Below, piece by piece: positions 26,070-35,242 of a stretch of DNA of 64,000 bases (positions within the stretch are counted from its first letter, which is position 1; each line of letters opens with the position of its first letter). Source of the stretch: an uncultured Acidimicrobiales bacterium (GTDB taxonomy: Bacteria; Actinomycetota; Acidimicrobiia; Acidimicrobiales; Aldehydirespiratoraceae). Below the pieces are notes generated by a model that was not told where the DNA came from, made no database searches, and was given only the letters and a program-made list of their open reading frames with translations. The stretch covers positions 3,060,277 to 3,124,276 of the forward strand of contig CATQHS010000001.1 of NCBI GenBank assembly GCA_958296055.1. The letters run 5' to 3'. The translations under genes and the position numbers were made by a program.

Positions 26070-27983
26070 TTAGGGCTTTGCCTGCTGCTCTAGACTTTCT
26101 TGTTCAACTTTGATACTTATAGCTTGGTGAGTATTTGGTGCCAAACGAATGGCCTCTTGAACATGAGCGTCAGCTAGTTCTAAGTATTCTGGATTTCTGA
26201 GGTAAGCTTGCTGGTAAAATCGTGCCAAAGAGATATGTAGAAGCCAGTTTTGTGGCTCAACTTGCAAAGCTTCTTGACCTTCTCTGGCTACTAAGTCTAA
26301 AGCTGCTGTGTAATTCTCAGGTGACAGATACGCGATACCAGTACTCGTATAGTCTATCAGATACATTCTCGTTTCGTTTGCAAAAGCTGGAGATTTATTG
26401 ACAGATTCGTTGAAATTTGCCGCTATATCATCCCAGATGCTTGCATCTAACATTTTCAGAGATGCCTGTGCCGCCTGGTAAGGTCTTAGGTTAAAATTGT
26501 AGAGCGACCAAACTGTTGAAACAATTATAATCACGGTTATCCAAGCCCTTGTTAGCCTAGTGTGGGCCAAATTTCTGGGTTTATTAGTAATAACCCCATC
26601 ATCTGCCTTGCTTCTAAGTCTACTATGATTGCCTTCTTCGGACACTACAAATGCCATTAGAAGTGACAATTGTATGGTTGTCGTCAGTGTATCTGGAATC
26701 AAGTTATTTTGCACAAAAAGAGCAACCAAAGCCGCGCTTATTACTATGACAAGAGGTCGGTTATTTCCTGCTCCGTATCTTATCGAATGTGCTAGTACGA
26801 ATATTATGGCCAACCAAATCATGAGATAGCTTAGTAATCCGATAGTTCCCTTGGTGATGAGTTCTTCCACTATCTTGTTGTGCGCTGTATCGAAAGGAGG
26901 TATCTCATCGGCTACTTCATCTAAGTATCTACCCCAAGGAACCAGATAGTTCTCAGGACCCCAGCCAAGTATTGGTTTCTCTGTGTATGCTTCGATCGTT
27001 GTCTCAATTGCTGCTACACGCCTGCTGTAGCTCGTATCTCCTTCCAACACACGCTGCACTATAGGACTGGAGCTTAGAGAATCTATTACGGTAGATGTCC
27101 TGCCTGTTACAATCAGAATCGCGGTAATTAATGAGACGGCTATAGCTAGGCAAGCAATGCCTAGTGTTAATTTTCTGGTTTTGGAAAGGACGTATCCAAT
27201 GACCAAAGTTAACGCTCCAACTCCAAAACTGAAGACAGCTCCTCGAGAAGCTGTCAACCAGAGTGACCAAAGACATAACAAGGTAGCCAGCAGCCAAAAG
27301 ATCCGTAGCCATAGAAGAGGATACAGCGCTGCAGTCCTATTCGTATACTGGTGTGGTGTTGGGTTAGTTTGGTGGCGGCCGAGTGGCTGTAATATCAGAC
27401 CAAGGCCAAGGATGGCGTTGACCATGACATAGGCACCCATGAAAGAAGAATTCCCTATGGTAGACTTCAAATATTCTGTTCCCAAAAGCTCCGATGAGTC
27501 ATAATATTGCCGAAGCCCTATGATAGATACTAAACTAGCTATTCCTAAGTTTAGGGTAAGTAATATTCTCCAACTGGAGAGAGTACGATAGACGGATCCG
27601 GTTACCAATATAAAGACTACCCAATGGGCTTGATCAAATACACCATTCATCCTTGCAAAGGTTGACCACAGGCTCCTAGTAAAGCTCACACCTGTGAAAC
27701 TAGCAATGACAGAAACTGATAGCCATATGGCCAATGAAATTAGAACCCATGACTTAGTAGGTCGGTGCTGTGGGTAGCGGATAATTAGAATTAACCAAAG
27801 TGCAAATGCTATCTCTATAATTGACCTGGCAAATATCGCTTTTCCCACTATGAACGGGAACAGGGTACTTGCCGTTTGGATGAGAGGCGCTAAAATAACT
27901 AATGACAGGACAACTGCAATTATCCAGAGCAGGATCTGACCGGATCCCCTCCGACTATCGACAACAGTCAATTGTTTGGTCAT
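26070..27983 (-). CDS. O-antigen ligase/Wzy-family membrane protein with C-terminal helical repeat region
   Basis: 637 residues from ATG 27983. Twelve or so hydrophobic segments occupy residues 1-480. The family core is visible as LWLTASRGAVFSFGVG (about 245) and a large loop with KPILGWGPENY and DTAHNKIVEELITKGTIG, which is the WaaL/Wzy_C signature region. The last 150 residues are soluble and helical with TPR-like pairs (NWLLHISLARFYQQAYL, ADAHVQEAIRLAPNTHQAIS). It is convergent with the paralogue on the left and ends the AT-rich island. Likely joins or polymerises lipid-linked glycan outside the membrane. Confidence 0.85.
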   Translation of the reverse strand: MTKQLTVVDSRRGSGQILLWIIAVVLSLVILAPLIQTASTLFPFIVGKAIFARSIIEIAFALWLILIIRYPQHRPTKSWVLISLAIWLSVSVIASFTGVSFTRSLWSTFARMNGVFDQAHWVVFILVTGSVYRTLSSWRILLTLNLGIASLVSIIGLRQYYDSSELLGTEYLKSTIGNSSFMGAYVMVNAILGLGLILQPLGRHQTNPTPHQYTNRTAALYPLLWLRIFWLLATLLCLWSLWLTASRGAVFSFGVGALTLVIGYVLSKTRKLTLGIACLAIAVSLITAILIVTGRTSTVIDSLSSSPIVQRVLEGDTSYSRRVAAIETTIEAYTEKPILGWGPENYLVPWGRYLDEVADEIPPFDTAHNKIVEELITKGTIGLLSYLMIWLAIIFVLAHSIRYGAGNNRPLVIVISAALVALFVQNNLIPDTLTTTIQLSLLMAFVVSEEGNHSRLRSKADDGVITNKPRNLAHTRLTRAWITVIIIVSTVWSLYNFNLRPYQAAQASLKMLDASIWDDIAANFNESVNKSPAFANETRMYLIDYTSTGIAYLSPENYTAALDLVAREGQEALQVEPQNWLLHISLARFYQQAYLRNPEYLELADAHVQEAIRLAPNTHQAISIKVEQESLEQQAKP

Positions 27984-27996
27984 TTAATGCATCTCC

Positions 27997-28025
27997 AGTA
28001 TTCTGTGGTGGCTATACTCTGTCCA
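27997..28025 (-). promoter_or_regulatory. Putative sigma-70-type promoter of the O-antigen ligase-like gene
   Basis: On the minus strand TGGACA (28020-28025) is followed by a 17-nt spacer and AATACT (27997-28002). A GGAG ribosome site directly follows, 9 nt before ATG 27983. The -35 matches consensus at five of six positions. Confidence 0.5.
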
Positions 28026-28077
28026 CGACCACGCGTCGCCTGTTCAGAAGTAGTATGGCAGAGAGAGGACGAGATCG

Positions 28078-28602
28078 TTGATTTCAAGACGACTTGCAGT
28101 CGCCGGGGCGGTGCTCGCTCTGGCCGCGGCCTGCAACAGTGACGCCTCCGTGACTGCCGAGATCCCGAAGGGCTCCGCGGCGGCCACGACTGAGCCGGCT
28201 ACGACTGCGGTGCCCCCGACCACTGCGGCGGCCGAGACGACTGCGGTGCCCCCGACCACTGCGGCGCCCCCGACGACTGCGGCGGCCGAGACGACTGCGC
28301 CGCCCCCGACGACTGCGGCGGTCGAAGCTCCAGTTGTCGATGCCGGCTCGGTCATCGAGTTGATGCTGGTCGGCGACGAACTCGATGGCGGCGCCCGCCG
28401 CGAGTCCGTCCCCCTGGGGGAGGAGGTCACAGTCCGGGTGAGCGGCACCAGCACCGATCACGTCCACGTCCACGGGTACGACCTGTTCGTCGACTTGATC
28501 GACGGTTCCGGCGAACTGACCTTCACCGCCTCGATCCCCGGCGTTTTCGAGATCGAGCTCGAAGGCTCGGGCACGCTGCTGGTGCAGATGGAGGTCAAAT
28601 GA
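28078..28602 (+). CDS. Lipoprotein with Thr/Ala/Pro linker and cupredoxin-like domain
   Basis: 174 residues from TTG 28078 (GAGAGGACGAG upstream). Signal peptide with a probable lipobox ending in Cys19 (LALAAAC), so lipid-anchored outside the membrane. Residues 35-85 are repeats of PPTTAAAETTA. The C-terminal 90 residues form a small beta domain with HVHVHGYD and a GVFEIELEGSGTLL end, resembling cupredoxin-like proteins; the copper Cys/Met set is not complete, so metal binding is uncertain. The stop overlaps the start of the next gene (ATGA), so the two are a unit. Confidence 0.75.
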   Translation: MISRRLAVAGAVLALAAACNSDASVTAEIPKGSAAATTEPATTAVPPTTAAAETTAVPPTTAAPPTTAAAETTAPPPTTAAVEAPVVDAGSVIELMLVGDELDGGARRESVPLGEEVTVRVSGTSTDHVHVHGYDLFVDLIDGSGELTFTASIPGVFEIELEGSGTLLVQMEVK

Positions 28603-30011
28603 CCGGCCGACGCCTGAGCCGAGCGGCCCGCTGGGCCGCCCCTCGAGCCGCGCCGGCGCTAGTACTGGCCGCGGTGCTCGGCTCGGCCTCCCCGGCCGTC
28701 GCCCACGGAGTGGGGGGCCGGACCGACCTTCCCATCTCTATCTGGCACCTGACCTGGGCCGCGTCGTTCGCGGTGGCCGTCTCTTTCGTGGCCCTGGGGC
28801 TGTTCTGGACCGAGCCCCGACTGGCCCCGGCCGCCCCGGGCGCCGCCCTGGGAGGGGCAGCGCAGCGGATTGGGCGGGCGTTGATCCCGGCCGCCCGGTT
28901 CCTGGGGCTGGCGGGTCTGGCCGTCGTCGGCTACGCGGCGCTGTGGGGCAACCGAAACCCGACCGTGAACATCTCGCCCGTCGCCTTCTTCGTGATCTTC
29001 TGGGTCGGGGTCCAGGTCGCCTCGGCCGTCGTCGGCGACGTATGGCGAGGGTTCAACCCCTTCTTGACCCTGGCCGACGCCGGGGCGTGGTTGCGGGCCA
29101 GATTCACCTCCGCCCCGATATCGCCCCCCGACGTCGGCGCCGGCAATCAGTGGTGGGCGGTGGCGGCCATCTTCAGCTTCGCCTGGCTGGAGCTCGCCTA
29201 CCACGACGGCGACTCGCCCCGCTCCATCGGCGCCTACATCGCCGCCTACACGTTGGCCATGGTCCTCGGCGCGACTCTCTTCGGCCGGGGCTGGGTGCGC
29301 GACGCCGACGGCTTCGGGGTTCTGTTCGCCAAGACGGGCGCCATCGCCCCCCTTCACCGGGACCGTTCGGGAGTCTGGCGGCGGCGGGCGCCTCTGGCCG
29401 GCCTGTCCGTCCTGCCGGTCAAGCCGGGCACGGTCGCCTTCGTCCTGGTGGTGCTGGGATCGACCTCCTTCGACGGGTTCACCCGCAGCTCCCTCTGGCT
29501 CGACGTGGCGTCGAACCGGAGCGGCTGGGAGCTGACGGCGGTCAACACGGTCGGCCTGGCCTTCGCCATCGGAGTGGTGATGATCGTCTACCGGGGCGCC
29601 ATCGCGGTCATGGCCCACATCACCGGCCATCGCGAGAACGAGCTGGCCCGGGCCTTCGTGCCTTCGCTGATTCCCGTGGTGGTCGCCTATTCGGTGGCCC
29701 ACTACTTCAGCTTCCTGGTGCTGGAGGGCCAGGCCGCCTATGGGCTCCTTTCGGATCCATTCGGGATGGGGTGGGACCTCTTCGGCACCGCCGGTCACCA
29801 GGTGAACTACACCTGGTTATCCACCACCGCCATCGCCTGGATCCAGACCGCGGCCATCGCGGCCGGCCATGCCCTGGGGGTGGCGGTGGCCCACGACCGG
29901 GCTCTGGGGCTCTTCGGGTCTCACCGTCTGGCGGTGCGGTCGCAGTACCCGATGCTGGCGGCCATGCTCTTTTACACCGTGGCCGGCCTGCTTCTGCTCC
30001 TGGGAACCTGA
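28599..30011 (+). CDS. Polytopic membrane protein of unknown function
   Basis: 470 residues from ATG 28599, overlapping the lipoprotein stop. An N-terminal signal or first membrane segment ends at SPAVAHGVGGRTDLP. About ten further hydrophobic segments follow, with conserved-looking GDVWRGFNPFLTLAD and AHITGHRENELARAF loops. Proteins like this are, as I recall, often auto-labelled 'fenitrothion hydrolase' in actinobacteria, but I see no hydrolase motif. Coupling with a cupredoxin-like lipoprotein suggests a membrane complex, perhaps redox or metal related. That is only inference. Confidence 0.6.
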   Translation: MTGRRLSRAARWAAPRAAPALVLAAVLGSASPAVAHGVGGRTDLPISIWHLTWAASFAVAVSFVALGLFWTEPRLAPAAPGAALGGAAQRIGRALIPAARFLGLAGLAVVGYAALWGNRNPTVNISPVAFFVIFWVGVQVASAVVGDVWRGFNPFLTLADAGAWLRARFTSAPISPPDVGAGNQWWAVAAIFSFAWLELAYHDGDSPRSIGAYIAAYTLAMVLGATLFGRGWVRDADGFGVLFAKTGAIAPLHRDRSGVWRRRAPLAGLSVLPVKPGTVAFVLVVLGSTSFDGFTRSSLWLDVASNRSGWELTAVNTVGLAFAIGVVMIVYRGAIAVMAHITGHRENELARAFVPSLIPVVVAYSVAHYFSFLVLEGQAAYGLLSDPFGMGWDLFGTAGHQVNYTWLSTTAIAWIQTAAIAAGHALGVAVAHDRALGLFGSHRLAVRSQYPMLAAMLFYTVAGLLLLLGT

Positions 30012-30078
30012 ACGCCGCAGCCCGGCCGAGCCCGGCCGAGCCCGCCCCGAGGGCTCGTGGCCTTTCGGGGCTCAGGGC

Positions 30079-30792
30079 TCAGTCTCGGAGCCCGAAGCGG
30101 GCCAGGTCTTCGTCGAGGGTGGCCAGCACGCGGTCGATGGTGCCCCCGCGGGCGTTGCGCCTGGTCTTGGCGAACGCGGCCCGGTCGAGCCCGCTGGCCA
30201 AGGCCCGGGCCCGGGTCAGGGCCACCTGCTCCAGATCCTCGACGGGGACCACCTTGTCGAGGAAGCCGGCCTCAACCGCTTCGGCTGGCGAGTAGACGGT
30301 GGCCAGGCTCACGGCCCGGGTCAGGTGTCGGGGACTGAGCCGGTCCCGGGCCAGTTCCATGCCGAAGACCGGCATGGCCAGGCCGATGGCCACCTCGTTC
30401 AGGCCGATCCTGGCGTCGCCGTCGCCGCCGATCCGCAGGTCCGAGGCCAGCAACAGGATGGCCCCGTAGGCCAGGGCATGGCCGGTGCAGGCCGCCACCA
30501 CCGGCACGCCGGCGCCGTAGAGCCGCATGGCGGCCCGGGCCCCGGTCCGGGCCAGATCCCGGGCCGGGCCGGGCCCGGCCCCGATGACGCTGAGATCGAA
30601 ACCGGCGGAGAACTTCCCCTCCCGGCCCACGATCACCAGCGCTCCGGCGGAAGCCTCGGCTGCTTCGATGGCTGCGTCTAAGGCGGCGACGGTCTCGGGG
30701 CCGAACGCGTTGACTTTGCCGTCGTCGAGCCTCAAGACGGCGATGCCGTCGCTGATCTCGCAGGTCGGGGCCGGGGTCTCGGTAGCGCTCAC
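30079..30792 (-). CDS. Enoyl-CoA hydratase/isomerase (crotonase) family protein
   Basis: 237 residues from GTG 30792; the reading frame continues far upstream but only as antisense of the ABC-F gene. Crotonase fold: GKVNAFGPETVAALDAAI, the oxyanion segment GREGKFSAGFDLSV, then CTGHALAYGAILLLASDLRIG and ARIGLNEVAIGLAMP. Of the two catalytic glutamates of classical hydratases, the second (NEVAIG) is present, but the first position reads Ile (YGAILL). It may act as an isomerase or thioester hydrolase-like member rather than a hydratase. Divergent from the ABC-F gene with only 24 bp between starts. Confidence 0.85.
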   Translation of the reverse strand: MSATETPAPTCEISDGIAVLRLDDGKVNAFGPETVAALDAAIEAAEASAGALVIVGREGKFSAGFDLSVIGAGPGPARDLARTGARAAMRLYGAGVPVVAACTGHALAYGAILLLASDLRIGGDGDARIGLNEVAIGLAMPVFGMELARDRLSPRHLTRAVSLATVYSPAEAVEAGFLDKVVPVEDLEQVALTRARALASGLDRAAFAKTRRNARGGTIDRVLATLDEDLARFGLRD

Positions 30793-30816
30793 CCCCCGCA
30801 CCGTAGCCTGAGCCGG

Positions 30817-32592
30817 GTGATCCTCGTGGACGCGGCCGGCATCTCGGCCAGCCGGCCCGAGCGGCCGCTGTTCCGCGACTTGAACCTGACCCTGGCCGCC
30901 GGCGACCGGCTCGGAGTGGTGGGCGTAAACGGGGCCGGCAAGTCGACGCTGCTGCGGGTGCTGGCTGGCGCCGTCAGCCCCGAGACCGGAACCGTTCGCC
31001 GGGGCCGCGGGGTGCGGACTGCCGCCCTGGACCAGCAGGCTGAGCCCGGGCCGGGCCCGGTCGCCGATGCGGTGGGGGGCGGATGGAAGGGCGAGGCGGT
31101 GCTCGACCGGCTCGGCCTCGGCGCCTTGCTCGACGCCGGCGTCGAGTCTCTCAGCGTCGGACAGCGCAAGCGGGTGGCCCTGGCCCGAACCCTGGTCACG
31201 CCGGCCGACTTGCTCGTGCTGGACGAGCCCACCAACCACCTCGACGTAGACGCCATCGAGTGGCTCGAACGGGAGCTGGGCCGGTTTCGGGGCGGCATGG
31301 TGATCGTCACTCACGACCGCCGCCTGCTGGACCGGCTGGCCAACCGCATTCTCGAACTCGACCGGGGCCGGGCCCGCCTTCACGCCGACGGCTATGCCGC
31401 CTACCTGCAAGTCCGGGCCGACCGGGCGGCCCGGGCCGAAGCGGCCGAGGCCGTGCGCCGCAACCTGGCCCGGCGGGAGCTGGTCTGGCTCCGCCGGGGC
31501 GCGCCGGCCCGCACCCGCAAACCCCGGGCCCGACTGGCCGCGGCCTCCTCGGCCGTCGGGGGCCGCTCCGACGGCCAGACCCGGAAGCCGGATCTGGATC
31601 TGGCCGCGGTCGGCCCCCGACCGCCCCGGCTCGGCGATCAGGTCGTCGAACTGCACGGAGTGGAGGTCGGCTACCCGCCGGCGCCGCCGCTGGTGCGAGG
31701 CCTCGACTTGCTGGTGGACCGCCGCGACCGTCTCGGTCTGGTCGGCCCCAACGGGGCCGGGAAGTCCACCCTGCTCGACGTGATGGCCGGAAAGCGGGCG
31801 CCGACGAGGGGCCGGGTCGTCGTCGGCCCCACCGTGCGGGTCGGCTACCACGATCAGAGAGGCACCGATCTCGATCCGGCCCTGCGGGTCCACGAGGCGG
31901 TGGCCGGGGCCGGGGTCGATCCCGGCGGTGAGGCCGCGGCCCTGCTGGAGCGGTTCTGGTTCGACGCCGACGCTCAGCGGGCACCGATCGGGCTGCTCTC
32001 GGGCGGGGAGCGGCGGCGCCTGCAGCTCGTGATCACGCTGGCCGCCGCCCCCAACGTCCTGCTGCTGGACGAGCCCACCAACGATCTCGACCTCGACACG
32101 CTGCGGGCTCTGGAGGACTTCCTCGACGGCTGGCCCGGCGCGGTGATCGCGGCCAGCCACGACCGGGCTTTTTTGGACCGGACCGTCGAGGAGGTCGTCG
32201 TGCTGGACGGATCGGGCCGGGCCGGGCCGTGGCCCGGCGGGTACGAGGCCTGGCTCGACCACCGCCGACAGCCCCGGCCCGAACGGCCCCGGTCCGAACG
32301 GCCCCAGTCCGAACGGCCCCGGTCCGAAGAGCCGGGCCGCCGTCAGGCCCCGGCCCGGTCGGCCGGCACCATCCGCCGCGAGCTGGCCCAGGCCGAGCGG
32401 GACCTGGACGGCCGGCGCCGGCAAGTGGTCGAGCTGGCCGAGCTGATGCGGTCCGGCGCCGCCGACCACGAGGCGCTGGCCCGACTGGGCCGGAAGCTGG
32501 CCGAAGCCGAGGAAGCCCGGACCGCGGCCGAGGACCGCTGGCTGGAGCTGTCGATGGAGCTCGACGAGCGCTCCGGCCGATCCGGCGCCTAA
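30817..32592 (+). CDS. ABC-F family ATPase (translation factor type)
   Basis: 591 residues from GTG 30817. Two ABC cassettes without membrane domains. First: VNGAGKSTLL Walker A, LSVGQRKRVALA signature, LLVLDEPTNHLD Walker B. Second: PNGAGKSTLL, LSGGERRRLQLV, LLLLDEPTNDLD. The C-terminus has a Pro/Arg/Glu-rich linker of 15-nt repeats (RPRSE units) and a basic coiled-coil (RRELAQAERDLDGRRRQVVELAELM), as in Uup. Such proteins act on the ribosome, not in transport. No resistance gene is adjacent. Confidence 0.92.
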   Translation: MILVDAAGISASRPERPLFRDLNLTLAAGDRLGVVGVNGAGKSTLLRVLAGAVSPETGTVRRGRGVRTAALDQQAEPGPGPVADAVGGGWKGEAVLDRLGLGALLDAGVESLSVGQRKRVALARTLVTPADLLVLDEPTNHLDVDAIEWLERELGRFRGGMVIVTHDRRLLDRLANRILELDRGRARLHADGYAAYLQVRADRAARAEAAEAVRRNLARRELVWLRRGAPARTRKPRARLAAASSAVGGRSDGQTRKPDLDLAAVGPRPPRLGDQVVELHGVEVGYPPAPPLVRGLDLLVDRRDRLGLVGPNGAGKSTLLDVMAGKRAPTRGRVVVGPTVRVGYHDQRGTDLDPALRVHEAVAGAGVDPGGEAAALLERFWFDADAQRAPIGLLSGGERRRLQLVITLAAAPNVLLLDEPTNDLDLDTLRALEDFLDGWPGAVIAASHDRAFLDRTVEEVVVLDGSGRAGPWPGGYEAWLDHRRQPRPERPRSERPQSERPRSEEPGRRQAPARSAGTIRRELAQAERDLDGRRRQVVELAELMRSGAADHEALARLGRKLAEAEEARTAAEDRWLELSMELDERSGRSGA

Positions 32593-32663
32593 CACCGGCC
32601 GCGCCCCCGGGCCCGGTCGGCCCCGGTCTCGACGAGCCTTGCGAACCCGGTACCCTGGGCGCC

Positions 32664-33302
32664 ATGACCAGCACGGCCGAAGCAGAGACGACCACCGGCG
32701 AGGTGCTCATAGTCACCGAGGCAGCCCGGGCCACCGTCGTCGATATCCGCTCCCGCGAGGAGGACGCCGAGGCGCTCGGCCTCCGGGTGGAGGTGACCGG
32801 GATGGCCGGCGTCGACTACGCCTACGACCTGTCCCTCGAGCCGGTGGCCGAGGCGGCCCCCGACGACTGGGTCCACGACCGCGACGGTCTGACCGTGATC
32901 GTTCCCTCCGCCAGCGTGGACCGGCTCCGGGGCGCCACCCTCGACCTGCCCGGCGTCCCCGGCCAGGGCGGGCTGGTGATCCGCAACCCCAACCGGCCCA
33001 ACCCGCTGGGGGACATGGAGTCCCTGGAACTCACCGGCGACATCGCCGACAAGGTGCGCAAGCTGCTGGATCTGCGCGTCAACCCGGCCCTGGCCTCCCA
33101 CGGCGGCTTCGCCACCCTGATCGGAGTCACCGACGACGACAAGGTGATGGTGACCATGGGCGGCGGGTGCCAGGGGTGCGCCATGAGCCAGGCCACCCTC
33201 TCCGACGGCATCAGACGGGCCATCTTGGAGGCTGTCCCCGAGGTCGCCGACGTGGTGGACGTCACCGATCACACCGCGGGCGAGAACCCCTACTTCAGCT
33301 AG
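32664..33302 (+). CDS. NfuA-like Fe-S carrier (HesB-like plus NifU C-terminal domain)
   Basis: 212 residues from ATG 32664. The N-terminal 110 residues are a degenerate A-type (HesB/IscA-like) domain. The C-terminal part is a NifU-type scaffold with the cluster-binding pair C169-x-x-C172 (GGGCQGCAMSQ). This architecture matches NfuA, which delivers [4Fe-4S] clusters to apo-proteins such as aconitase or radical-SAM enzymes; both kinds are encoded in this window. Confidence 0.9.
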   Translation: MTSTAEAETTTGEVLIVTEAARATVVDIRSREEDAEALGLRVEVTGMAGVDYAYDLSLEPVAEAAPDDWVHDRDGLTVIVPSASVDRLRGATLDLPGVPGQGGLVIRNPNRPNPLGDMESLELTGDIADKVRKLLDLRVNPALASHGGFATLIGVTDDDKVMVTMGGGCQGCAMSQATLSDGIRRAILEAVPEVADVVDVTDHTAGENPYFS

Positions 33303-33351
33303 CCCTTCGGCTCGGCTGTCAATCCGGCGGGCAGCCGCCGGAACGGCTCGT

Positions 33352-35205
33352 TCATCCGGCCGCCGACAACAGCCCGGTGACTTCGGCCGCGATGCCGGCC
33401 TCGTCCAGTCCCAGCTCGGCCAGGATGGCGTCGGGCTTGCCGTGGGGGAGGTAGTCCACCGGCACCCCCAGCACCAGCACCCGCACCCGCACCCGCGTCT
33501 TGGCCGACCCGGTCCGCTCGGCCAGCGCGTCCCGGATGGCCGATCCGGCCCCGCCCGCCCTCAGCCCGTCCTCGGCGGTGACCACCAGCTCGTGGCCGGC
33601 GGCGTCGGCGATCATCTCGGGATCGAGGGGGCTGACCGCCCGCGGGTCCCACACGGTGGCGCTCACGCCGGCGTCGGTCAGCCGGTCGGCCGCGCCCTCG
33701 CACGCCTCCAACATCTTGCCCACCCCGATCAAACAGACCCGGCCGTCCCCGGCCCGGGCCCGCCGGGCACTCAGCCCCGAGCCCACTTCGAGGTCGGACC
33801 CGGGCCGGGGCGCGGTCTTGGGCCAGCGGATGGCCACCGGCCCCGAGGTCATGTCCATGGCGTCGCCCAGCATCTGCTCCAACTCCCGGGCCGACGAGGG
33901 GGCCAGCACCGTCATTCCCGGCACCTTGGTGAGCAGGACCATGTCCAGCAGGCCGTGGTGGGAGGGACCGTCGTCGCCGGTGACGCCGGCCCGGTCGATG
34001 CAGAAGATCACCGGCTGGCGGTGCAGCCCGCAGTCCAGGTTGATCTGATCGAAGGCCCGGCTCAGGAAGGTGCTGTACACCGCGATCAGGGGCCTGAGCC
34101 CGGCCATGGCCATGCCGGTGGCGGCCGTCACCGCGTGCTGCTCGGCGATGCCCACATCGATGAAGCGGTCGCCGAAGCGCTCCTGGAAGGGGATCAGCCC
34201 GGTGGAGTCGGGCATGGCCGCGGTGATGGCCATCAGCTCGGGGTGCAGCTCCCCCAGCTTGACCAGGGTCTCGGAAAAGACGCCGGTGTAGGTGCCGGCC
34301 TTCACCGACCCGGCGTCGTGCATGTGCTTGACGTGGTCGTCCTCGGCCGGCTTGTAGCCCCGGCCTTTCTGGGTGAGGACGTGGACCACCACCGGGCTGT
34401 CGAAGTGGGCCGCGTTGGTGAGGGCCTCCTCGAGGCTGGCGATGTCGTGGCCGTCGAAGGGCCCTATGTAGCGGATGCCCAGGTTCTCGAAGAAGGCGGG
34501 CGGCTCCCACAGCTCCCGGATGGCCGCCTTGGACATCTTCATGCCCCGCTGGATGGATTCGCCCACCCACGGAATGCGCTCGGCTATCTCCTCCAGCCGG
34601 GCCTGGCGGCGCATGTAGGCGGGGTTGGAGCGGATCTTCACCAGGCTCTCGCTCAGCCGGGACACGGTGGGGGCGTAGCTGCGGCCGTTGTCGTTGAGCA
34701 CGATCACCGCGTTGCGGCCGCTGTGGCCCAGGTTGTTGAGCCCCTCGAAGGCCATGCCCCCGGTCAGGGCCCCGTCGCCCACCACCGCCGCCACCCGGCG
34801 CCGGGCGTCGGCCGCGCTGAAGCCGACCACCAGGCCGTGGGCGTAGGACAGCGCGGTGGAGGCGTGGCTGTTCTCGATCCAGTCGTGGTCCGACTCGCCC
34901 CGCGACGGGTACCCCGACAGCCCGCCGGACCGCCGCAGGGCCTTGAATCCCTCCAAGCGGCCGGTCAGCATCTTGTGGACGTAGGCCTGGTGGCCGGTGT
35001 CCCACAGGATCACGTCGTGGGGGGACCGGAACACCCGGTGCAGGGCCACGGTCAGCTCCACCGCCCCGAGGTTGGACCCGAGGTGGCCGCCGTGGGCCTG
35101 CACCGTCTCGATGAGCTTGGACCGGATCTGGATGCACAGGTCGTCGAGCTCCTCATAGGAGCGGCCCCGCAGGTCGTCGGGGCTGGCGACGTCTTCTAGC
35201 TGCAT
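33352..35205 (-). CDS. dxs: 1-deoxy-D-xylulose-5-phosphate synthase
   Basis: 617 residues from ATG 35205. Condenses pyruvate and glyceraldehyde 3-phosphate, the first step of the MEP isoprenoid route. Thiamine diphosphate motif GDGALTGGMAFEGLNN, N-terminal HGGHLGSNLGAVELTVALH, and the pyrimidine-domain DVGIAEQHAVTAATGMA and DRAGVTGDDGPSHHG. Full length. A possible link to the neighbouring undecaprenyl-phosphate enzymes (uppP at 39 kb) is through isoprenoid supply. Confidence 0.97.
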   Translation of the reverse strand: MQLEDVASPDDLRGRSYEELDDLCIQIRSKLIETVQAHGGHLGSNLGAVELTVALHRVFRSPHDVILWDTGHQAYVHKMLTGRLEGFKALRRSGGLSGYPSRGESDHDWIENSHASTALSYAHGLVVGFSAADARRRVAAVVGDGALTGGMAFEGLNNLGHSGRNAVIVLNDNGRSYAPTVSRLSESLVKIRSNPAYMRRQARLEEIAERIPWVGESIQRGMKMSKAAIRELWEPPAFFENLGIRYIGPFDGHDIASLEEALTNAAHFDSPVVVHVLTQKGRGYKPAEDDHVKHMHDAGSVKAGTYTGVFSETLVKLGELHPELMAITAAMPDSTGLIPFQERFGDRFIDVGIAEQHAVTAATGMAMAGLRPLIAVYSTFLSRAFDQINLDCGLHRQPVIFCIDRAGVTGDDGPSHHGLLDMVLLTKVPGMTVLAPSSARELEQMLGDAMDMTSGPVAIRWPKTAPRPGSDLEVGSGLSARRARAGDGRVCLIGVGKMLEACEGAADRLTDAGVSATVWDPRAVSPLDPEMIADAAGHELVVTAEDGLRAGGAGSAIRDALAERTGSAKTRVRVRVLVLGVPVDYLPHGKPDAILAELGLDEAGIAAEVTGLLSAAG

Positions 35206-35242
35206 GGCCCTGTCTTTTGGCGGGAGGGCCCGAGGCCGCCCT

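Noticed and set aside
27984..28077. Direct repeat of the tRNA-Val 3' end (attR) at the right end of the island
   Set aside because: Checked by eye against the last 25 nt of the tRNA; no convincing match. The same check near 50660-50710 for tRNA-Ala also failed.
30793..32595. N-terminal extension of the crotonase through the ABC-F gene
   Set aside because: The open frame is GC-rich antisense of a well-conserved ATPase; crotonase similarity begins at GTG 30792.
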